Assembly (NCBI GenBank): GCA_022823225.1
Contig: JAJDXM010000055.1
Span: 1-64,000 of the forward strand
Source of the DNA: Gemmatimonadota bacterium
GTDB lineage: Bacteria > Gemmatimonadota > Gemmatimonadetes > Longimicrobiales > Gaopeijiaceae
Length of the DNA stretch: 64,000 bases
Direction of reading: 5' to 3'
Notes under the pieces: model-generated
The model's input: the letters and a program-made list of their open reading frames with translations, nothing else
Told to the model about the DNA's origin: nothing
The model's database searches: none
In this document: one piece after another, positions 9,017 to 18,035 of the stretch
How positions within the stretch are numbered: position 1 is the first letter of the stretch
Layout: each line of letters begins with the position of its first letter
Program-made: the position numbers and the translations under genes

Positions 9017-9053
9017 GTAAAGCCAACATGACAACTTGTAAGCTTCTCTTTAC
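9017..9053. promoter_or_regulatory. 37-bp nested palindrome over a start codon (copy 1)
   Basis: Outer arms TGATGTAAAG (9013-9022) and CTTTACATCA (9048-9057) enclose an inner dyad TGACA-N3-TGTAA, all centred on 9035. The ATG of the next gene lies inside. The same layout with the same central sequence recurs at 62577. This looks like an operator for a repressor that blocks translation-proximal transcription; the regulator is unknown. Confidence 0.55.
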
Positions 9054-9690
9054 ATCACGGATGGCGATCGCCGCCCTGGCACTCGGCACCGCGCTCTCGC
9101 CTCTGCCGGGCCTCGTCGGCGATCTCCAGGCTCAGGGCGAAGTCCTGCCGACGGGCATCCGCCTGCGCGTCACCGGCGCGACTGTGCTTCGTGGGGGGCC
9201 GGCTTCACCGCCGTTCCTCTCCCCGGTAATCCTGGACGGGACTGCTGTGGGACTGCGGGGAGACACGCTTCTGCTGGACATCGGACCCCAGGAGCCGGTC
9301 TACTGGATACCGCTCAGCCACCATCCCCTGGTCGAACAGAGGAAGGCCGTGAGCGACCTGACGCGGTCCCTGATCGTGGGAACGTCCGTGTCCGGCCTGG
9401 CCGGTGCGACCTTCGCGTGGGCGCTCAGGGACGAATGCACCGAGAACGAGGCCGCGGTCGAACTCGGACTGGCGGGCCGGTGCGGCGACCAGGAGAGCGG
9501 AGGCCGGGCCGCCCTGCGCGGATTCGCGGTGGGAGCCGGGGTCGGGGTGGTCGCGGGACTGGTGATCAGCCGCTTCGCGAAACGCCAGGCCTGGGTCCGC
9601 GTACCGCTGGAGGGGCTGAGCCTGGCTGACGGCCCCGGAATCGGACTGGCGGTCCGCCTGCCGACGGGACGGATTCCGCTGCTGCGGTGA
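9028..9690 (+). CDS. Hypothetical exported or membrane protein with two hydrophobic segments
   Basis: 220 residues beginning MTTCKLLFTSRMAIAALALG, a signal-like start. The region PVILDGTAVGLRGDTLLLDI is beta-rich. Hydrophobic helices at about residues 115-130 (SLIVGTSVSGLAGATFAWAL) and 170-190 (GFAVGAGVGVVAGLVISRF) would anchor it in the membrane; four Cys lie between or before them (ECTENEAA, RCGDQ). I recognise no family. Its start codon lies inside the 37-bp palindrome. Confidence 0.55.
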   Translation: MTTCKLLFTSRMAIAALALGTALSPLPGLVGDLQAQGEVLPTGIRLRVTGATVLRGGPASPPFLSPVILDGTAVGLRGDTLLLDIGPQEPVYWIPLSHHPLVEQRKAVSDLTRSLIVGTSVSGLAGATFAWALRDECTENEAAVELGLAGRCGDQESGGRAALRGFAVGAGVGVVAGLVISRFAKRQAWVRVPLEGLSLADGPGIGLAVRLPTGRIPLLR

Positions 9691-9694
9691 CGGT

Positions 9695-10600
9695 TCAGGC
9701 GACCGCGTTCTCGTAGGTGTACAGGAAGTTGGTGAACCCGCGGTCGTAGTCCGATAGTCCGTTCTGACCGGTGAGCTTCATCCGCTGGTCGTACATCTCC
9801 TTCATGGCCCTGGACACCACGCCCGTGCCCCGGTCCGGCGGCCGGAGACGGCGGAAGTCCTCCAGAACGTCGCCGGACAGCGGCGTCTCGTCGAGCAGTT
9901 CGCCGTAGCGCTGCGGATCGTCTCCGTCCAGGACGCGGAGATTGCGGTATACCCGTTCGGCAAGGGCCGACTGTCGGAGCTGCGGGTCGCGCGAGGTGGA
10001 GAGCGACAGGTATCCCAGCGCCTGGGCCTCCAGTTCCTTCAGATACCCCTTCCGGTGACTGAATTCGTGCGCCAGGATGTGCGGCTCGAAGACGCCCGAG
10101 GGTCGGAAGACCGCGACATCGCCGGAAAGGATGTCGCAGCTGCCGGCCGCGAACGGCATCATGAAGCGGGCAAGGGTGACGTTGCGGATCGCGCTGCTCG
10201 TCTCGACACGCTGGCCGGTGATCCCGGCGATATAGGAGGTGAGGCGCTCGTTTACGTCGGCGGCGACGCTGTCGCGGCCGCGCTTCACCGGCGCGTAGAT
10301 GTCCATCAGCTCTTCGGAGAAGCGCCGGATGTCCTCATGACGCCGCGACCCGGGCATCTCCTCCATGTTCTGAACGTCGGCCGAGAAGGTCTCGAGGAAG
10401 TCGATCTTTCTGACTCCCCGCCTGCTGGCCCAGTCACCGATCGCGCAGCCGATGTATGCGCCCGCCGCGGCCACCTGGACCAGGCGGCCCGGGAGCGTCG
10501 CGCCGATCAGCAGTCGCGACGCCAGCGGGGCCGCGAAGATGAGGTCGGTCAGCGCGACGGGCGAATAGGTCGCGCTATTGGGGATTCGTATCGTCTCCAT
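9695..10600 (-). CDS. DUF3810-like zinc metallopeptidase
   Basis: 301 residues. The central HILAHEFSHRKGYLKELEAQALGYLSL supplies an HExxH-type zinc motif (HEFSH) with a downstream Glu in the E-x-EA-x-x-x-x-YL pattern seen in DUF3810 proteins. A hydrophobic stretch near residues 35-52 may be a membrane segment. The substrate is unknown. It is divergent from the CoA transferase gene with 36 bases between. Confidence 0.65.
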   Translation of the reverse strand: METIRIPNSATYSPVALTDLIFAAPLASRLLIGATLPGRLVQVAAAGAYIGCAIGDWASRRGVRKIDFLETFSADVQNMEEMPGSRRHEDIRRFSEELMDIYAPVKRGRDSVAADVNERLTSYIAGITGQRVETSSAIRNVTLARFMMPFAAGSCDILSGDVAVFRPSGVFEPHILAHEFSHRKGYLKELEAQALGYLSLSTSRDPQLRQSALAERVYRNLRVLDGDDPQRYGELLDETPLSGDVLEDFRRLRPPDRGTGVVSRAMKEMYDQRMKLTGQNGLSDYDRGFTNFLYTYENAVA

Positions 10601-10636
10601 ATCTTATCCTAAACCAGCAGGGGGAACTGATCCACA

Positions 10637-11827
10637 ATGTCCAGATCGAGCCCGACGCGCGGGACCGACGCGAACGCCGCCGCGATAGCGCCGCTGACGG
10701 GAATCCGGGTGGCGGATTTTTCGCAGAATCTCGCTGGACCCTTCGCCGCGCAGATTCTGGGTGACCTGGGCGCGGACGTGATCAAGGTGGAGCCGCCCGG
10801 CGGCGATCCCGCCCGACAATGGGGACCGCCGTTCGTGGGCGGCCAGAGCGCCCTCTTCCAGGTCGTGAACCGGAACAAGCGCAGCGTGATCCTCGACCTG
10901 AAGACGGACGCCGGCCGCGCGGGGGCGCTCACGCTGGCGACCGGGTCCGACGTGGTGATCCAGGCGCTGCGGCACGGTGCGGCCGACCGTCTGGGGATCG
11001 GCGCCGAGCGGGTGCGCGCCGCCAACCCCGCGGCGATCTACGTGTCGGTGACGGCGTACGGGCCGGATGGTCCGCTGCGCGACGAACCCGGGTACGACCC
11101 GCTCATGCAGGCGCGCTCGGGCCTCATGTCGGTGACGGGCGCCCCCGGGGGTGAACCCACGCGCTCCGGCACCTCCATCGTCGACCTCGCCACGGGGATG
11201 TGGACGGCGATCGCCGTGATGGGCGCGCTCATGGAGCGCCGGAGCACCGGACGCGGCTGTCATGTCACCACCTCGCTCCTCGATACCTCGCTCGCGTGGA
11301 TGTCGTACCACCTTACCGGATACCTCGCCACCGGGGTCCTTCCCGGGCCGATGGGCACCTCAATCGGCATGATCGCACCGTATCAGGCGTTCCCGTGCAC
11401 CGACGGTTCGGTGATGATCGCGGCAGGCAACGACGACATCTTCGGGCGCCTGTGCGATGCGCTCGGGCTTCCGCAGTCCCGGCACTCAGACTACGCGGAC
11501 AACGCGTCGCGGGTTGCAAACAGCGAGCGACTGGCGGAGTTGATCTCTGAGCGGACCCGCCGGCATTCCACGGACGCGCTCCTTCGCCTCCTCAGTGACC
11601 ACCGCGTGCCCGCGGCCCCCATTCACGATGTCCCGGCGGCGCTGGAGGACCCCCAAACCGCGTGCAGCGGCATGCTCCGGCCGTGCGATCATCCGCTTGT
11701 CGCGGACTATGTGGATGTCGCGATGCCGGTCATGTGGGATGGCCGCCGAGCCGCGTTGCGGCGGGTTCCCCCGGGCGCGGGTGAGCACCAGCAGGAGCTG
11801 TTCCCGGAAACGGAGAGCGGGTCGTGA
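10637..11827 (+). CDS. CaiB/BaiF-type (family III) CoA transferase
   Basis: 396 residues. IRVADFSQNLAGPFAAQILGDLGADVIKVEPP is the family III signature. NRNKRSVILDLK, SVTAYGPDGPL and EPGYDPLMQARSG follow; the Asp of GYDP corresponds to the catalytic aspartate of formyl-CoA transferase. It moves CoA between carboxylic acids, with an unknown acid here. An AGGGGG site precedes the ATG. The stop overlaps a possible GTG of the following protease frame. Confidence 0.9.
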   Translation: MSRSSPTRGTDANAAAIAPLTGIRVADFSQNLAGPFAAQILGDLGADVIKVEPPGGDPARQWGPPFVGGQSALFQVVNRNKRSVILDLKTDAGRAGALTLATGSDVVIQALRHGAADRLGIGAERVRAANPAAIYVSVTAYGPDGPLRDEPGYDPLMQARSGLMSVTGAPGGEPTRSGTSIVDLATGMWTAIAVMGALMERRSTGRGCHVTTSLLDTSLAWMSYHLTGYLATGVLPGPMGTSIGMIAPYQAFPCTDGSVMIAAGNDDIFGRLCDALGLPQSRHSDYADNASRVANSERLAELISERTRRHSTDALLRLLSDHRVPAAPIHDVPAALEDPQTACSGMLRPCDHPLVADYVDVAMPVMWDGRRAALRRVPPGAGEHQQELFPETESGS

Positions 11828-11973
11828 AGGCGGACACCCCGCGCGGGCGGCCGCGAAGGAAACCTTGTGGTACGGCCGAGCGTACAGTATCCATGATCGA
11901 GTCTCAACCAACGCCGACGCGCGAACGCGCGAGACGCACGAGCATGCTGGCTCGCCGCGAAGGGTACACGGTC

Positions 11974-13047
11974 ATGTCCAGAAAGAACGCCATCCGTTTC
12001 GGAGCCCTGGCGCTCGCGGTGGCGCTGGATACGTACCTCCTGTTGCCGGTCGGCGGCCCGGGCGGCGCCAAGGGAACCCTGGCCACCCTCGCCTATGAGG
12101 ACCTGGCCGCGGCCATCGCCGTGCAGGAACACCACAATCCGGACCTGCTGGCCATGCCGGGGGTGGCCGGGACGGCGGTGGGGTTCGACCTGAGCGGCAA
12201 GCCGGTCGTGAAGGTCTACCTGACCCGCGAGAATGTGGCCGGAATCCCGGTCAGCCTCGATGGCCACGCGCTTGTCACCGAGGTCACCGGCGCCTTCACC
12301 GCCTGGGGCGACATGCCGCCCGAGGCCGCCGCTGCGGCCAACGACGAGACCGACCCGAAACGATCCTTCGCCCGCCCGGTTCCGATCGGGGTTTCAACCG
12401 GCCAGGTGGATGTCACGGCGGGCACGATCGGCGCAAGGGTCACCACCGGCGCGGAAGTCTTCGCGCTGTCGAACAACCACGTCTACGCCAACCGCAACGA
12501 GGCCAATCCGGGCGACAAGATCCTGCAGCCGGGACGCGTGGACGGCGGCATCGACCCGACCGACGCGATCGGCACGCTTCACGAATACGAGCCCATCCGG
12601 TTCTGCAGCCCCTTCCCCAACTGCCCCGCCAACCGCATCGACGCCGCGATCGCCGCAACGACGACCGACAACCTCGGCAACAGCACTCCCTCCAACGGCT
12701 ACGGCACCCCGCAGAGCAGGGTTCTGGAAGCCCGGCTCGGCATGGAGGTCCAGAAATACGGACGCACCACCGGTCACACCCACGGCAAGATCAGCGGATT
12801 GAACGCGACGATGAACGTCGGTTTCCGTGACAACACGGCGCGCTTTTCGGGCCAGATCGTGATCTCCGGAGGAGGCTTCTCCGGCCCGGGCGACTCGGGG
12901 TCCCTGATTGTCGCGGGGGGGACCGGCCCCGACAGCCGCCGCCCGGTCGGCCTTCTCTTCGCGGGCAGCCAGTCCAGCACGCTCGCCAATCCGATCGGCC
13001 TGGTCCTCGAAAGGTTCGGTGTCCGGATCGACGGGACCGACCGGTGA
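11974..13047 (+). CDS. Trypsin-fold serine protease with N-terminal propeptide-like domain
   Basis: 357 residues from MSRKNAIRFGALALAVALDTYLL, chosen because it gives a signal or anchor helix; upstream starts at 11824, 11893 and 11944 remain possible. Residues about 35-105 form a small domain (GVAGTAVG, KPVVKVYLTREN, GIPVSL, TEVTG). The protease core has ALSNNHVYA for the His, NRIDAAIA for the Asp and GFSGPGDSGSLIV for the Ser, a plausible catalytic triad. It is predicted to be exported or membrane-tethered. The next gene is coupled by GTGA and repeats the N-terminal domain alone. Confidence 0.75.
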   Translation: MSRKNAIRFGALALAVALDTYLLLPVGGPGGAKGTLATLAYEDLAAAIAVQEHHNPDLLAMPGVAGTAVGFDLSGKPVVKVYLTRENVAGIPVSLDGHALVTEVTGAFTAWGDMPPEAAAAANDETDPKRSFARPVPIGVSTGQVDVTAGTIGARVTTGAEVFALSNNHVYANRNEANPGDKILQPGRVDGGIDPTDAIGTLHEYEPIRFCSPFPNCPANRIDAAIAATTTDNLGNSTPSNGYGTPQSRVLEARLGMEVQKYGRTTGHTHGKISGLNATMNVGFRDNTARFSGQIVISGGGFSGPGDSGSLIVAGGTGPDSRRPVGLLFAGSQSSTLANPIGLVLERFGVRIDGTDR

Positions 13048-13259
13048 GCGGCTCGGTTGAGGCTGCCCATGACCGGCTGACCCGCTCGGTCATCGGGAAG
13101 AAGGGCGTGGCCGGGACCGCAATCGGCAGTCGGGGAGGAAGGCCCTGCCTCAAGGTGTACCTGGAGAAGAACGACCGGGCGCTTCGGAGGAAGCTGCCGA
13201 GCAGTGTGGGCGGGATTCCCGTGGACGTCGAGGTCACCGGGAAGATGAATCGCTGGTAG
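13044..13259 (+). CDS. Stand-alone copy of the protease N-terminal domain (possible inhibitor or chaperone)
   Basis: 71 residues starting with a GTG that overlaps the protease stop (GTGA). KGVAGTAIGSRGGRPCLKVYLEKN and GGIPVDVEVTGKM align with the protease N-terminal domain motifs GVAGTAVG, KVYLTREN, GIPVSL and TEVTG. There is no signal peptide, so it probably acts in the cytoplasm. By analogy with propeptide-type inhibitors it could hold the protease inactive or help it fold; that role is inference. Confidence 0.6.
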   Translation: MSGSVEAAHDRLTRSVIGKKGVAGTAIGSRGGRPCLKVYLEKNDRALRRKLPSSVGGIPVDVEVTGKMNRW

Positions 13260-13301
13260 GAGCTCGCAAGCCGGGAAACTGGAACCCGCCGAGCGCCCAA
13301 C

Positions 13302-14102
13302 CTATTCCGGCACGACCTGCGGCGCCTCGCCCTCCTCGAACGGGCGCGTCGCCACGCCGACCGGCCAATCGTACACCCGGGAGACGTTATCCGCAGTCAT
13401 GACGCTGGCGGTGTCACCCTCGGCGGCCATCCTGCCGCCCTCCAGAAGCAGGTGCCGATCCCCGAACCGAGCGGCCAGGTTCAGGTTGTGCGTGACCAGC
13501 AGGACCGCGACCCCGTCCCGGTGCGCCAGTCCGCGCAGGAGCCGAAAGATCGTCATCTCGTAGCGCATGTCGAGCGCGGCCGTCGGCTCGTCGAGCACCA
13601 ACGCGCGGGGTTGCTGGGCGAGCCCACGCGCGATTCGGGCGCGCTGCCTCTCGCCGCCGGAGAGGGTCTGGTAGCCGCGTTCGGCCAGCTCCGCCACGCC
13701 GCACCGCTCCATCGCGGCTGCGATCGCCTCGCGGTCGGCGGCCCCCTCGCGCCGCAGGGGCCCCAGGTGCGGATACCTCCCGATCGCGACCAGGCTTCGC
13801 ACGGTGATCGGGAAGGGGACGTGTTCGCGCTGAGTGACCACCGCGACCTCGCGGGCGATGTCGCGCCGGGGCCACCGCTCCAGCGGCCGGCCCGCGAAAC
13901 GGGCCGTCCCCGATGCAGGACGCAGCCCCCCCGCGAGCAGGCGGCACAGGGTGGACTTCCCGGAGCCGTTGGGTCCGAGGATTGTGGACAGCTCCCCGGG
14001 CGCGGCCCGCACCGAGACGCCCCCGACGGCGTCCACGGAGGCGCGGGGGTAGCGGTAGACGAGATCGATGCCCTCCAGTCGGGCGGCGGCGGCGGAGCTC
14101 AA
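13302..14102 (-). CDS. ABC importer ATPase, iron-complex/cobalamin type
   Basis: 266 residues from a TTG that overlaps the permease stop (TTGA). ILGPNGSGKST is Walker A, LSGGERQRARIARGLAQ the signature, ALVLDEPTAALD Walker B and VTHN the switch His. Similarity is to BtuD/FecE/HmuV. Last gene of the Fur-box operon, so an iron compound such as haem or a siderophore is the likely cargo; cobalamin cannot be excluded. Confidence 0.9.
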   Translation of the reverse strand: MSSAAAARLEGIDLVYRYPRASVDAVGGVSVRAAPGELSTILGPNGSGKSTLCRLLAGGLRPASGTARFAGRPLERWPRRDIAREVAVVTQREHVPFPITVRSLVAIGRYPHLGPLRREGAADREAIAAAMERCGVAELAERGYQTLSGGERQRARIARGLAQQPRALVLDEPTAALDMRYEMTIFRLLRGLAHRDGVAVLLVTHNLNLAARFGDRHLLLEGGRMAAEGDTASVMTADNVSRVYDWPVGVATRPFEEGEAPQVVPE

Positions 14103-15082
14103 CGCGCGCTCCGCACCAGCAGGACGGCGAAGAGGGGGACGCCGATCAGCGCCGTGATCACCCCGGTCGGGAGTTCCTGGGGCGCGACCACGGTCCGCGC
14201 GACCGTGTCCGTGAGCACCAGGAAGGTGCCGCCGCCGAGGAACGACGCGGGGAGGAGGAGGCGGTGGTCCCCTCCCCAGATCATGCGGATCCCGTGTGGG
14301 ATGATGAGTCCCACGAACCCGATGATTCCAACCACGGCCACGGTGGCTGCGACGGTGAGAGACGCCGTCAGATACCCGGCCTGCTTGACCCGTTCGACCG
14401 GAACCCCCAGGTAGGTCGCGTTCTCCTCGCCGACCATCAGAACGTTGAAGGGCCTGGCCAACGCGGCGATCACAGCCAGGCAGGGCACCAGAAACAGCGC
14501 CAGAGCACCCGCTTCGACGGGCCCGGCGCGTCCGAGGCTTCCCATCATCCAGAAGATCGCGGACTGAAACGACTCTGCGTCGGCGGCCGTGAGCAGCAGG
14601 AGAATGACCGCGTTGAAGAACGCGCCCGCAATCACGCCGGCGAGCAGCAGGATCCGCGTGTCGAGACGCGGCCCCGCTGCCAGCGCGACCCGCAGCACGA
14701 GTACGATCGCGACGACTGCGCCCACCAGCGCACCCGCCGTGACGCCGCCCCAGAGGGCGCCAAGGCCGAGCACAGTCACCGTGACCGATCCGACCGCGGC
14801 TCCCCCGGAGACGCCCAGGATATAGGGGTCGGCGAGTGGATTGCGCAGCAGCGCCTGGAAAACCGCGCCCGCGGTCCCGAGCGCACCGCCGGCGAGCAGC
14901 CCCAGCGCGATTCGCGGGAGCCGGATCTCGAGGATGACCAGGCGGGTGCGATCCTCGCCGCCCCCAAGGAGAACATCGAGCAGCTCGCCTGGAGCCACGG
15001 GCACCGATCCCACGCTCAGCCCGACCAGAGCCGCCCCCGCCATCAGGAGGAGAAGGAGGCAGAGGATCCGGATCGTCGACAT
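14099..15082 (-). CDS. ABC importer permease, FecCD/BtuC family
   Basis: 327 residues with about ten membrane helices. LRNPLADPYILGVSGGAAVG is the FecCD signature that contacts the ATPase, and GFVGLIIPHGIRMIWGGDHRLLLP is its usual C-terminal motif. The ATG shares one base with the stop of the binding-protein gene (TGATG). Part of the iron operon. Confidence 0.92.
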   Translation of the reverse strand: MSTIRILCLLLLLMAGAALVGLSVGSVPVAPGELLDVLLGGGEDRTRLVILEIRLPRIALGLLAGGALGTAGAVFQALLRNPLADPYILGVSGGAAVGSVTVTVLGLGALWGGVTAGALVGAVVAIVLVLRVALAAGPRLDTRILLLAGVIAGAFFNAVILLLLTAADAESFQSAIFWMMGSLGRAGPVEAGALALFLVPCLAVIAALARPFNVLMVGEENATYLGVPVERVKQAGYLTASLTVAATVAVVGIIGFVGLIIPHGIRMIWGGDHRLLLPASFLGGGTFLVLTDTVARTVVAPQELPTGVITALIGVPLFAVLLVRSAR

Positions 15083-16101
15083 CAGCGCCCGGAGGCCGGC
15101 GGCGATGACGGCCGCCGCTCCCGTGCCCCGGGCCCAGGCCGTGCCCCGCCGGGAGCCCTCTCCCCCACTCCGTGAATCCGTTGCGCCAGGTATCGCGCGG
15201 CTTCGCCCATGCGCGGGCCGGGCCGTCCGAAGAGTGACGCGTCGACCGAAACCACCCGTCCCGCGGCAACCGCGGGCACCTTCCCCCAGCCGAAGAGGTC
15301 CGCCATCCGGTCCGCGGACGGATCGCGGGCCCCCGGCGCCATCCGGGGCGTTCCATACCCCTCAACCGGCACCACCACGAAGTCCGGATCCCGCCAGATG
15401 ATCTGCTCCATGCTGATCGACGGCCAGTTGCCCTCGACATCGCGGAAGGAGTTGACGGCACCCGCGGCCAAGAAGATCGAATCGAGGAAGGTTCCGGGAC
15501 CGACGGTCATCGGCGGCTCCGCTTGAACGACGTAGACAATCTCCGCGGCCACAAGGCCCGGCCATGACTGACCGGCTGACGCCAAGTCCCTCCGCACGGC
15601 CGCGATGACCGAATCGGCGGCATGTGCGATTCCGAGGAGTTCGCCGAAGTTCGCCGCATGGCGCTCGAAGTCGGCCAGGGTGTTGATCGCGGCACCGTAC
15701 CACTGCAGCCCGACCTGGACGAATCGCTGACCGATCGGGCCGCCGTCGCCGCCCGTGGGCCACATGATCAGCAGGTCCGGTTCCAGGTGGGCCACCGCCT
15801 CGACGCTCGGCTCCAGGACCCCGCTCAGGATCGGCAGCGCCTCCAGTTCGGCCTGCTCATCGTAGCGCGTTCTCGCGATCAGGCGATCCGCGGCCCCCAT
15901 CTCGACCAGCGTCTCGGTGGCCGCCGGAATCAGGGAGATGATGCGCGTTCGAGGCGGATGCAGTGCGTGAACGTGCCCCACATCGTCCACGACGCCGTCC
16001 GCGGACGCATGTCCCGGATCCGGATCGGAGGAGAAGCAGCCCGCCGCCAGAATCGCCGGCAACCCACATGTGAGTCCGGCGCAGAACCGGCGCACCCTCA
16101 C
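15082..16101 (-). CDS. ABC importer substrate-binding lipoprotein (BtuF/FhuD-like)
   Basis: 339 residues from a GTG that overlaps the feoB stop by four bases (GTGA). The signal LTCGLPAILAAGC ends in a lipobox. RIISLIPAATETLVEMGAADRLIARTRYD, LEPDLLIMWP and GRVVSVDASLFGRPGPRMGEA are typical of the class III helical-backbone binding proteins for cobalamin, haem or siderophores. An open frame extends further upstream but inside feoB. Its location in a Fur-controlled operon favours an iron compound. Confidence 0.88.
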   Translation of the reverse strand: MRVRRFCAGLTCGLPAILAAGCFSSDPDPGHASADGVVDDVGHVHALHPPRTRIISLIPAATETLVEMGAADRLIARTRYDEQAELEALPILSGVLEPSVEAVAHLEPDLLIMWPTGGDGGPIGQRFVQVGLQWYGAAINTLADFERHAANFGELLGIAHAADSVIAAVRRDLASAGQSWPGLVAAEIVYVVQAEPPMTVGPGTFLDSIFLAAGAVNSFRDVEGNWPSISMEQIIWRDPDFVVVPVEGYGTPRMAPGARDPSADRMADLFGWGKVPAVAAGRVVSVDASLFGRPGPRMGEAARYLAQRIHGVGERAPGGARPGPGARERRPSSPPASGR

Positions 16102-18035
16102 AACAGTGCGTTCGCGGCCCAGGCTCCGACGTAGGCGAGGGCCAGCATGTACGCGAACTGAAGTATCGGCCATCGCCAGCCTCCTGTCTCGCGGCGCATC
16201 ACCGCCACGGTGGACATGCACTGCAGGGCGAAGACGAAGAATATCAGCAGGGCGACGGCCGAGCCCAGATCGAGATCCTGCTGGAGCGCGGCCTGAAGTT
16301 CGAAATCGGCTTCATCCCGGTTTTCCACGCCATAGATCGTCCCGAGCGTACCCACGATCACCTCCCTGGCGGCCAGAGAAGTGACCAGGCCGATTCCGAT
16401 GCGCCAGTCGAAGCCCAGCGGCTCGATCGCCGGCTCGATCACGTGGCCGATCCTACCCAATGCGCTTTCGCCGATTTCCGGCGGCGCACCGGCGGGTGTT
16501 CTTGGGAACTGCGTGAGGACCCAGAGGACCACGGTTACCGTCAGAATGATCTTGCCCGCGCGCCTCAGGAAGATCTTCGTCCGGTCGAGAAGGCGCGTCC
16601 CGATCGACCGGGCGGTGGGCCAGCGATACGGCGGCAGCTCCATCACGAACGGACCGCTGCGGCCCCCGAGCAGGGTGCCTTTGAGGATGGCCGCCGTTCC
16701 AAGGGCCGCCACCAGCCCCAATGCGTAGAGCCCTATCAGGACAGCCGTGCGCTGCCCCAGCGGCCCAAGGAAGGAGCCCGCCGGGACGAAGGCGGCAATC
16801 AGCAGCGCATAGACGGGAAGCCGCGCCGAACAGGTCATGAAGGGCGCGACAAAGATGGTGGCGATCCGGTCACGCTCATCCTCCACGGTGCGCGCGGCCA
16901 TCACCGCCGGGACCGCACAGGCATACGCCGACAGCAGCGGCAGAAACGACCTTCCCTGCAGTCCGGCCCGGTGCATCACGCGGTCCGCGATCACCGCCGC
17001 CCGGGCCATGTATCCCGAGTCCTCCAGGATGGCGATAAAGAAGAAGAGGATGAGGATCTGCGGCAGGAACACCACCACCGAGCCCACCCCCGCCCACACC
17101 CCGTCGATCAGGAGCGACCGCAGCCAGCTCTCCGGGAGGACCCCCGTCACGAATTCGCCCGACGCCGCAATCGCCGTTTCAGTCGCGTCCATCAGCGGAA
17201 TCGCCCAGGAGAAGATGGCCTCGAAGACGAGGGCCACGACGGCCATGAAGAGAATCGGCCCCAAGAACCGGTGCAGCGCCAACGCGTCCATGCGCTGGGT
17301 CATGCGGGAGGGACGGGGATCCTGGAAGCCGGCGGAGCGGCCCAGCGCGCGGGCACGCTTGCGCCGCTCCGCGAACAGGTCGACCACCGGAAGCGGGCGA
17401 CCCTGATGATGCTCGGCAGCCGCGTCGGCTACGGCAATGACCGGGCAGGCCCGCACCTCTTCGCCTCCGGTGTGAAGCGCCCGAAGGAACCGCCGCACGG
17501 TCCCGAGGGTCGCCGGGTCGCGCGCGTTGACCAGGGTCACCTCAACGCCAAGTTCGGCCCCGAGCGACTCCGTGTCGACTCCCCCGGCGCGCCGCTTCAG
17601 TTCATCCGCCATCGTGAGCACCACCAGCGTGGGCAGCCCCAGCCCGAGCAGCGGATCGGCCAGCATCAGCTGGGAGCGCAAGCGGGTGGCGTCGAGCACG
17701 AGAATCAACGCGTCCGGCTGTCTGTCGCCTTCCTGGCTGCCCATCAGGACATCGCGGGTCACCATCTGATCCAGGCTTCGGGGAGAGAGCCCGTGGACGC
17801 CGGGCAGGTCGATTACCTCAACCGACCCCGGGGGCTCGTTCACGACCCCGGACCTTCGCTCGACCGTCACGCCGGGGTAGTTGGCAACGCGCTGGCGAAG
17901 TCCGGTCAGCGTGTTGAAGAGGGTGGACTTGCCGGAGTTGGGAGGTCCGACCAGCGCTACGAGCGGATCCGGCACGCCCGCAACCTCGGCCACCGGCGTG
18001 GCCAACGCGGCGCTCGACCGCGCTGTTTCGCTCAA
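16098..18035 (-). CDS. feoB: Ferrous iron transporter FeoB
   Basis: 645 residues from TTG (TTGA overlap with feoA). The G domain has GPPNSGKST (30-38) and DLPG (76-79). The G4 position reads TMAD (141-144) instead of NxxD. The membrane part has the two Gate motifs, including ILEDSGYMARAAVIADRVMHRAGLQGRSFLPLLSAYACAVPAVMAAR and LAAREVIVGTLGTIYG. It imports Fe(II) across the inner membrane. Slightly shorter than many FeoB proteins. Second gene of the iron operon. Confidence 0.93.
   Translation of the reverse strand: MSETARSSAALATPVAEVAGVPDPLVALVGPPNSGKSTLFNTLTGLRQRVANYPGVTVERRSGVVNEPPGSVEVIDLPGVHGLSPRSLDQMVTRDVLMGSQEGDRQPDALILVLDATRLRSQLMLADPLLGLGLPTLVVLTMADELKRRAGGVDTESLGAELGVEVTLVNARDPATLGTVRRFLRALHTGGEEVRACPVIAVADAAAEHHQGRPLPVVDLFAERRKRARALGRSAGFQDPRPSRMTQRMDALALHRFLGPILFMAVVALVFEAIFSWAIPLMDATETAIAASGEFVTGVLPESWLRSLLIDGVWAGVGSVVVFLPQILILFFFIAILEDSGYMARAAVIADRVMHRAGLQGRSFLPLLSAYACAVPAVMAARTVEDERDRIATIFVAPFMTCSARLPVYALLIAAFVPAGSFLGPLGQRTAVLIGLYALGLVAALGTAAILKGTLLGGRSGPFVMELPPYRWPTARSIGTRLLDRTKIFLRRAGKIILTVTVVLWVLTQFPRTPAGAPPEIGESALGRIGHVIEPAIEPLGFDWRIGIGLVTSLAAREVIVGTLGTIYGVENRDEADFELQAALQQDLDLGSAVALLIFFVFALQCMSTVAVMRRETGGWRWPILQFAYMLALAYVGAWAANALL

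Noticed and set aside
15082-16101. Cobalamin-specific importer (btuFCD) as a firm call
   Set aside because: No cobalamin riboswitch is visible, and the genes are translationally coupled behind feoAB and a Fur box; iron-ligand uptake fits better, so no btu symbols were given.
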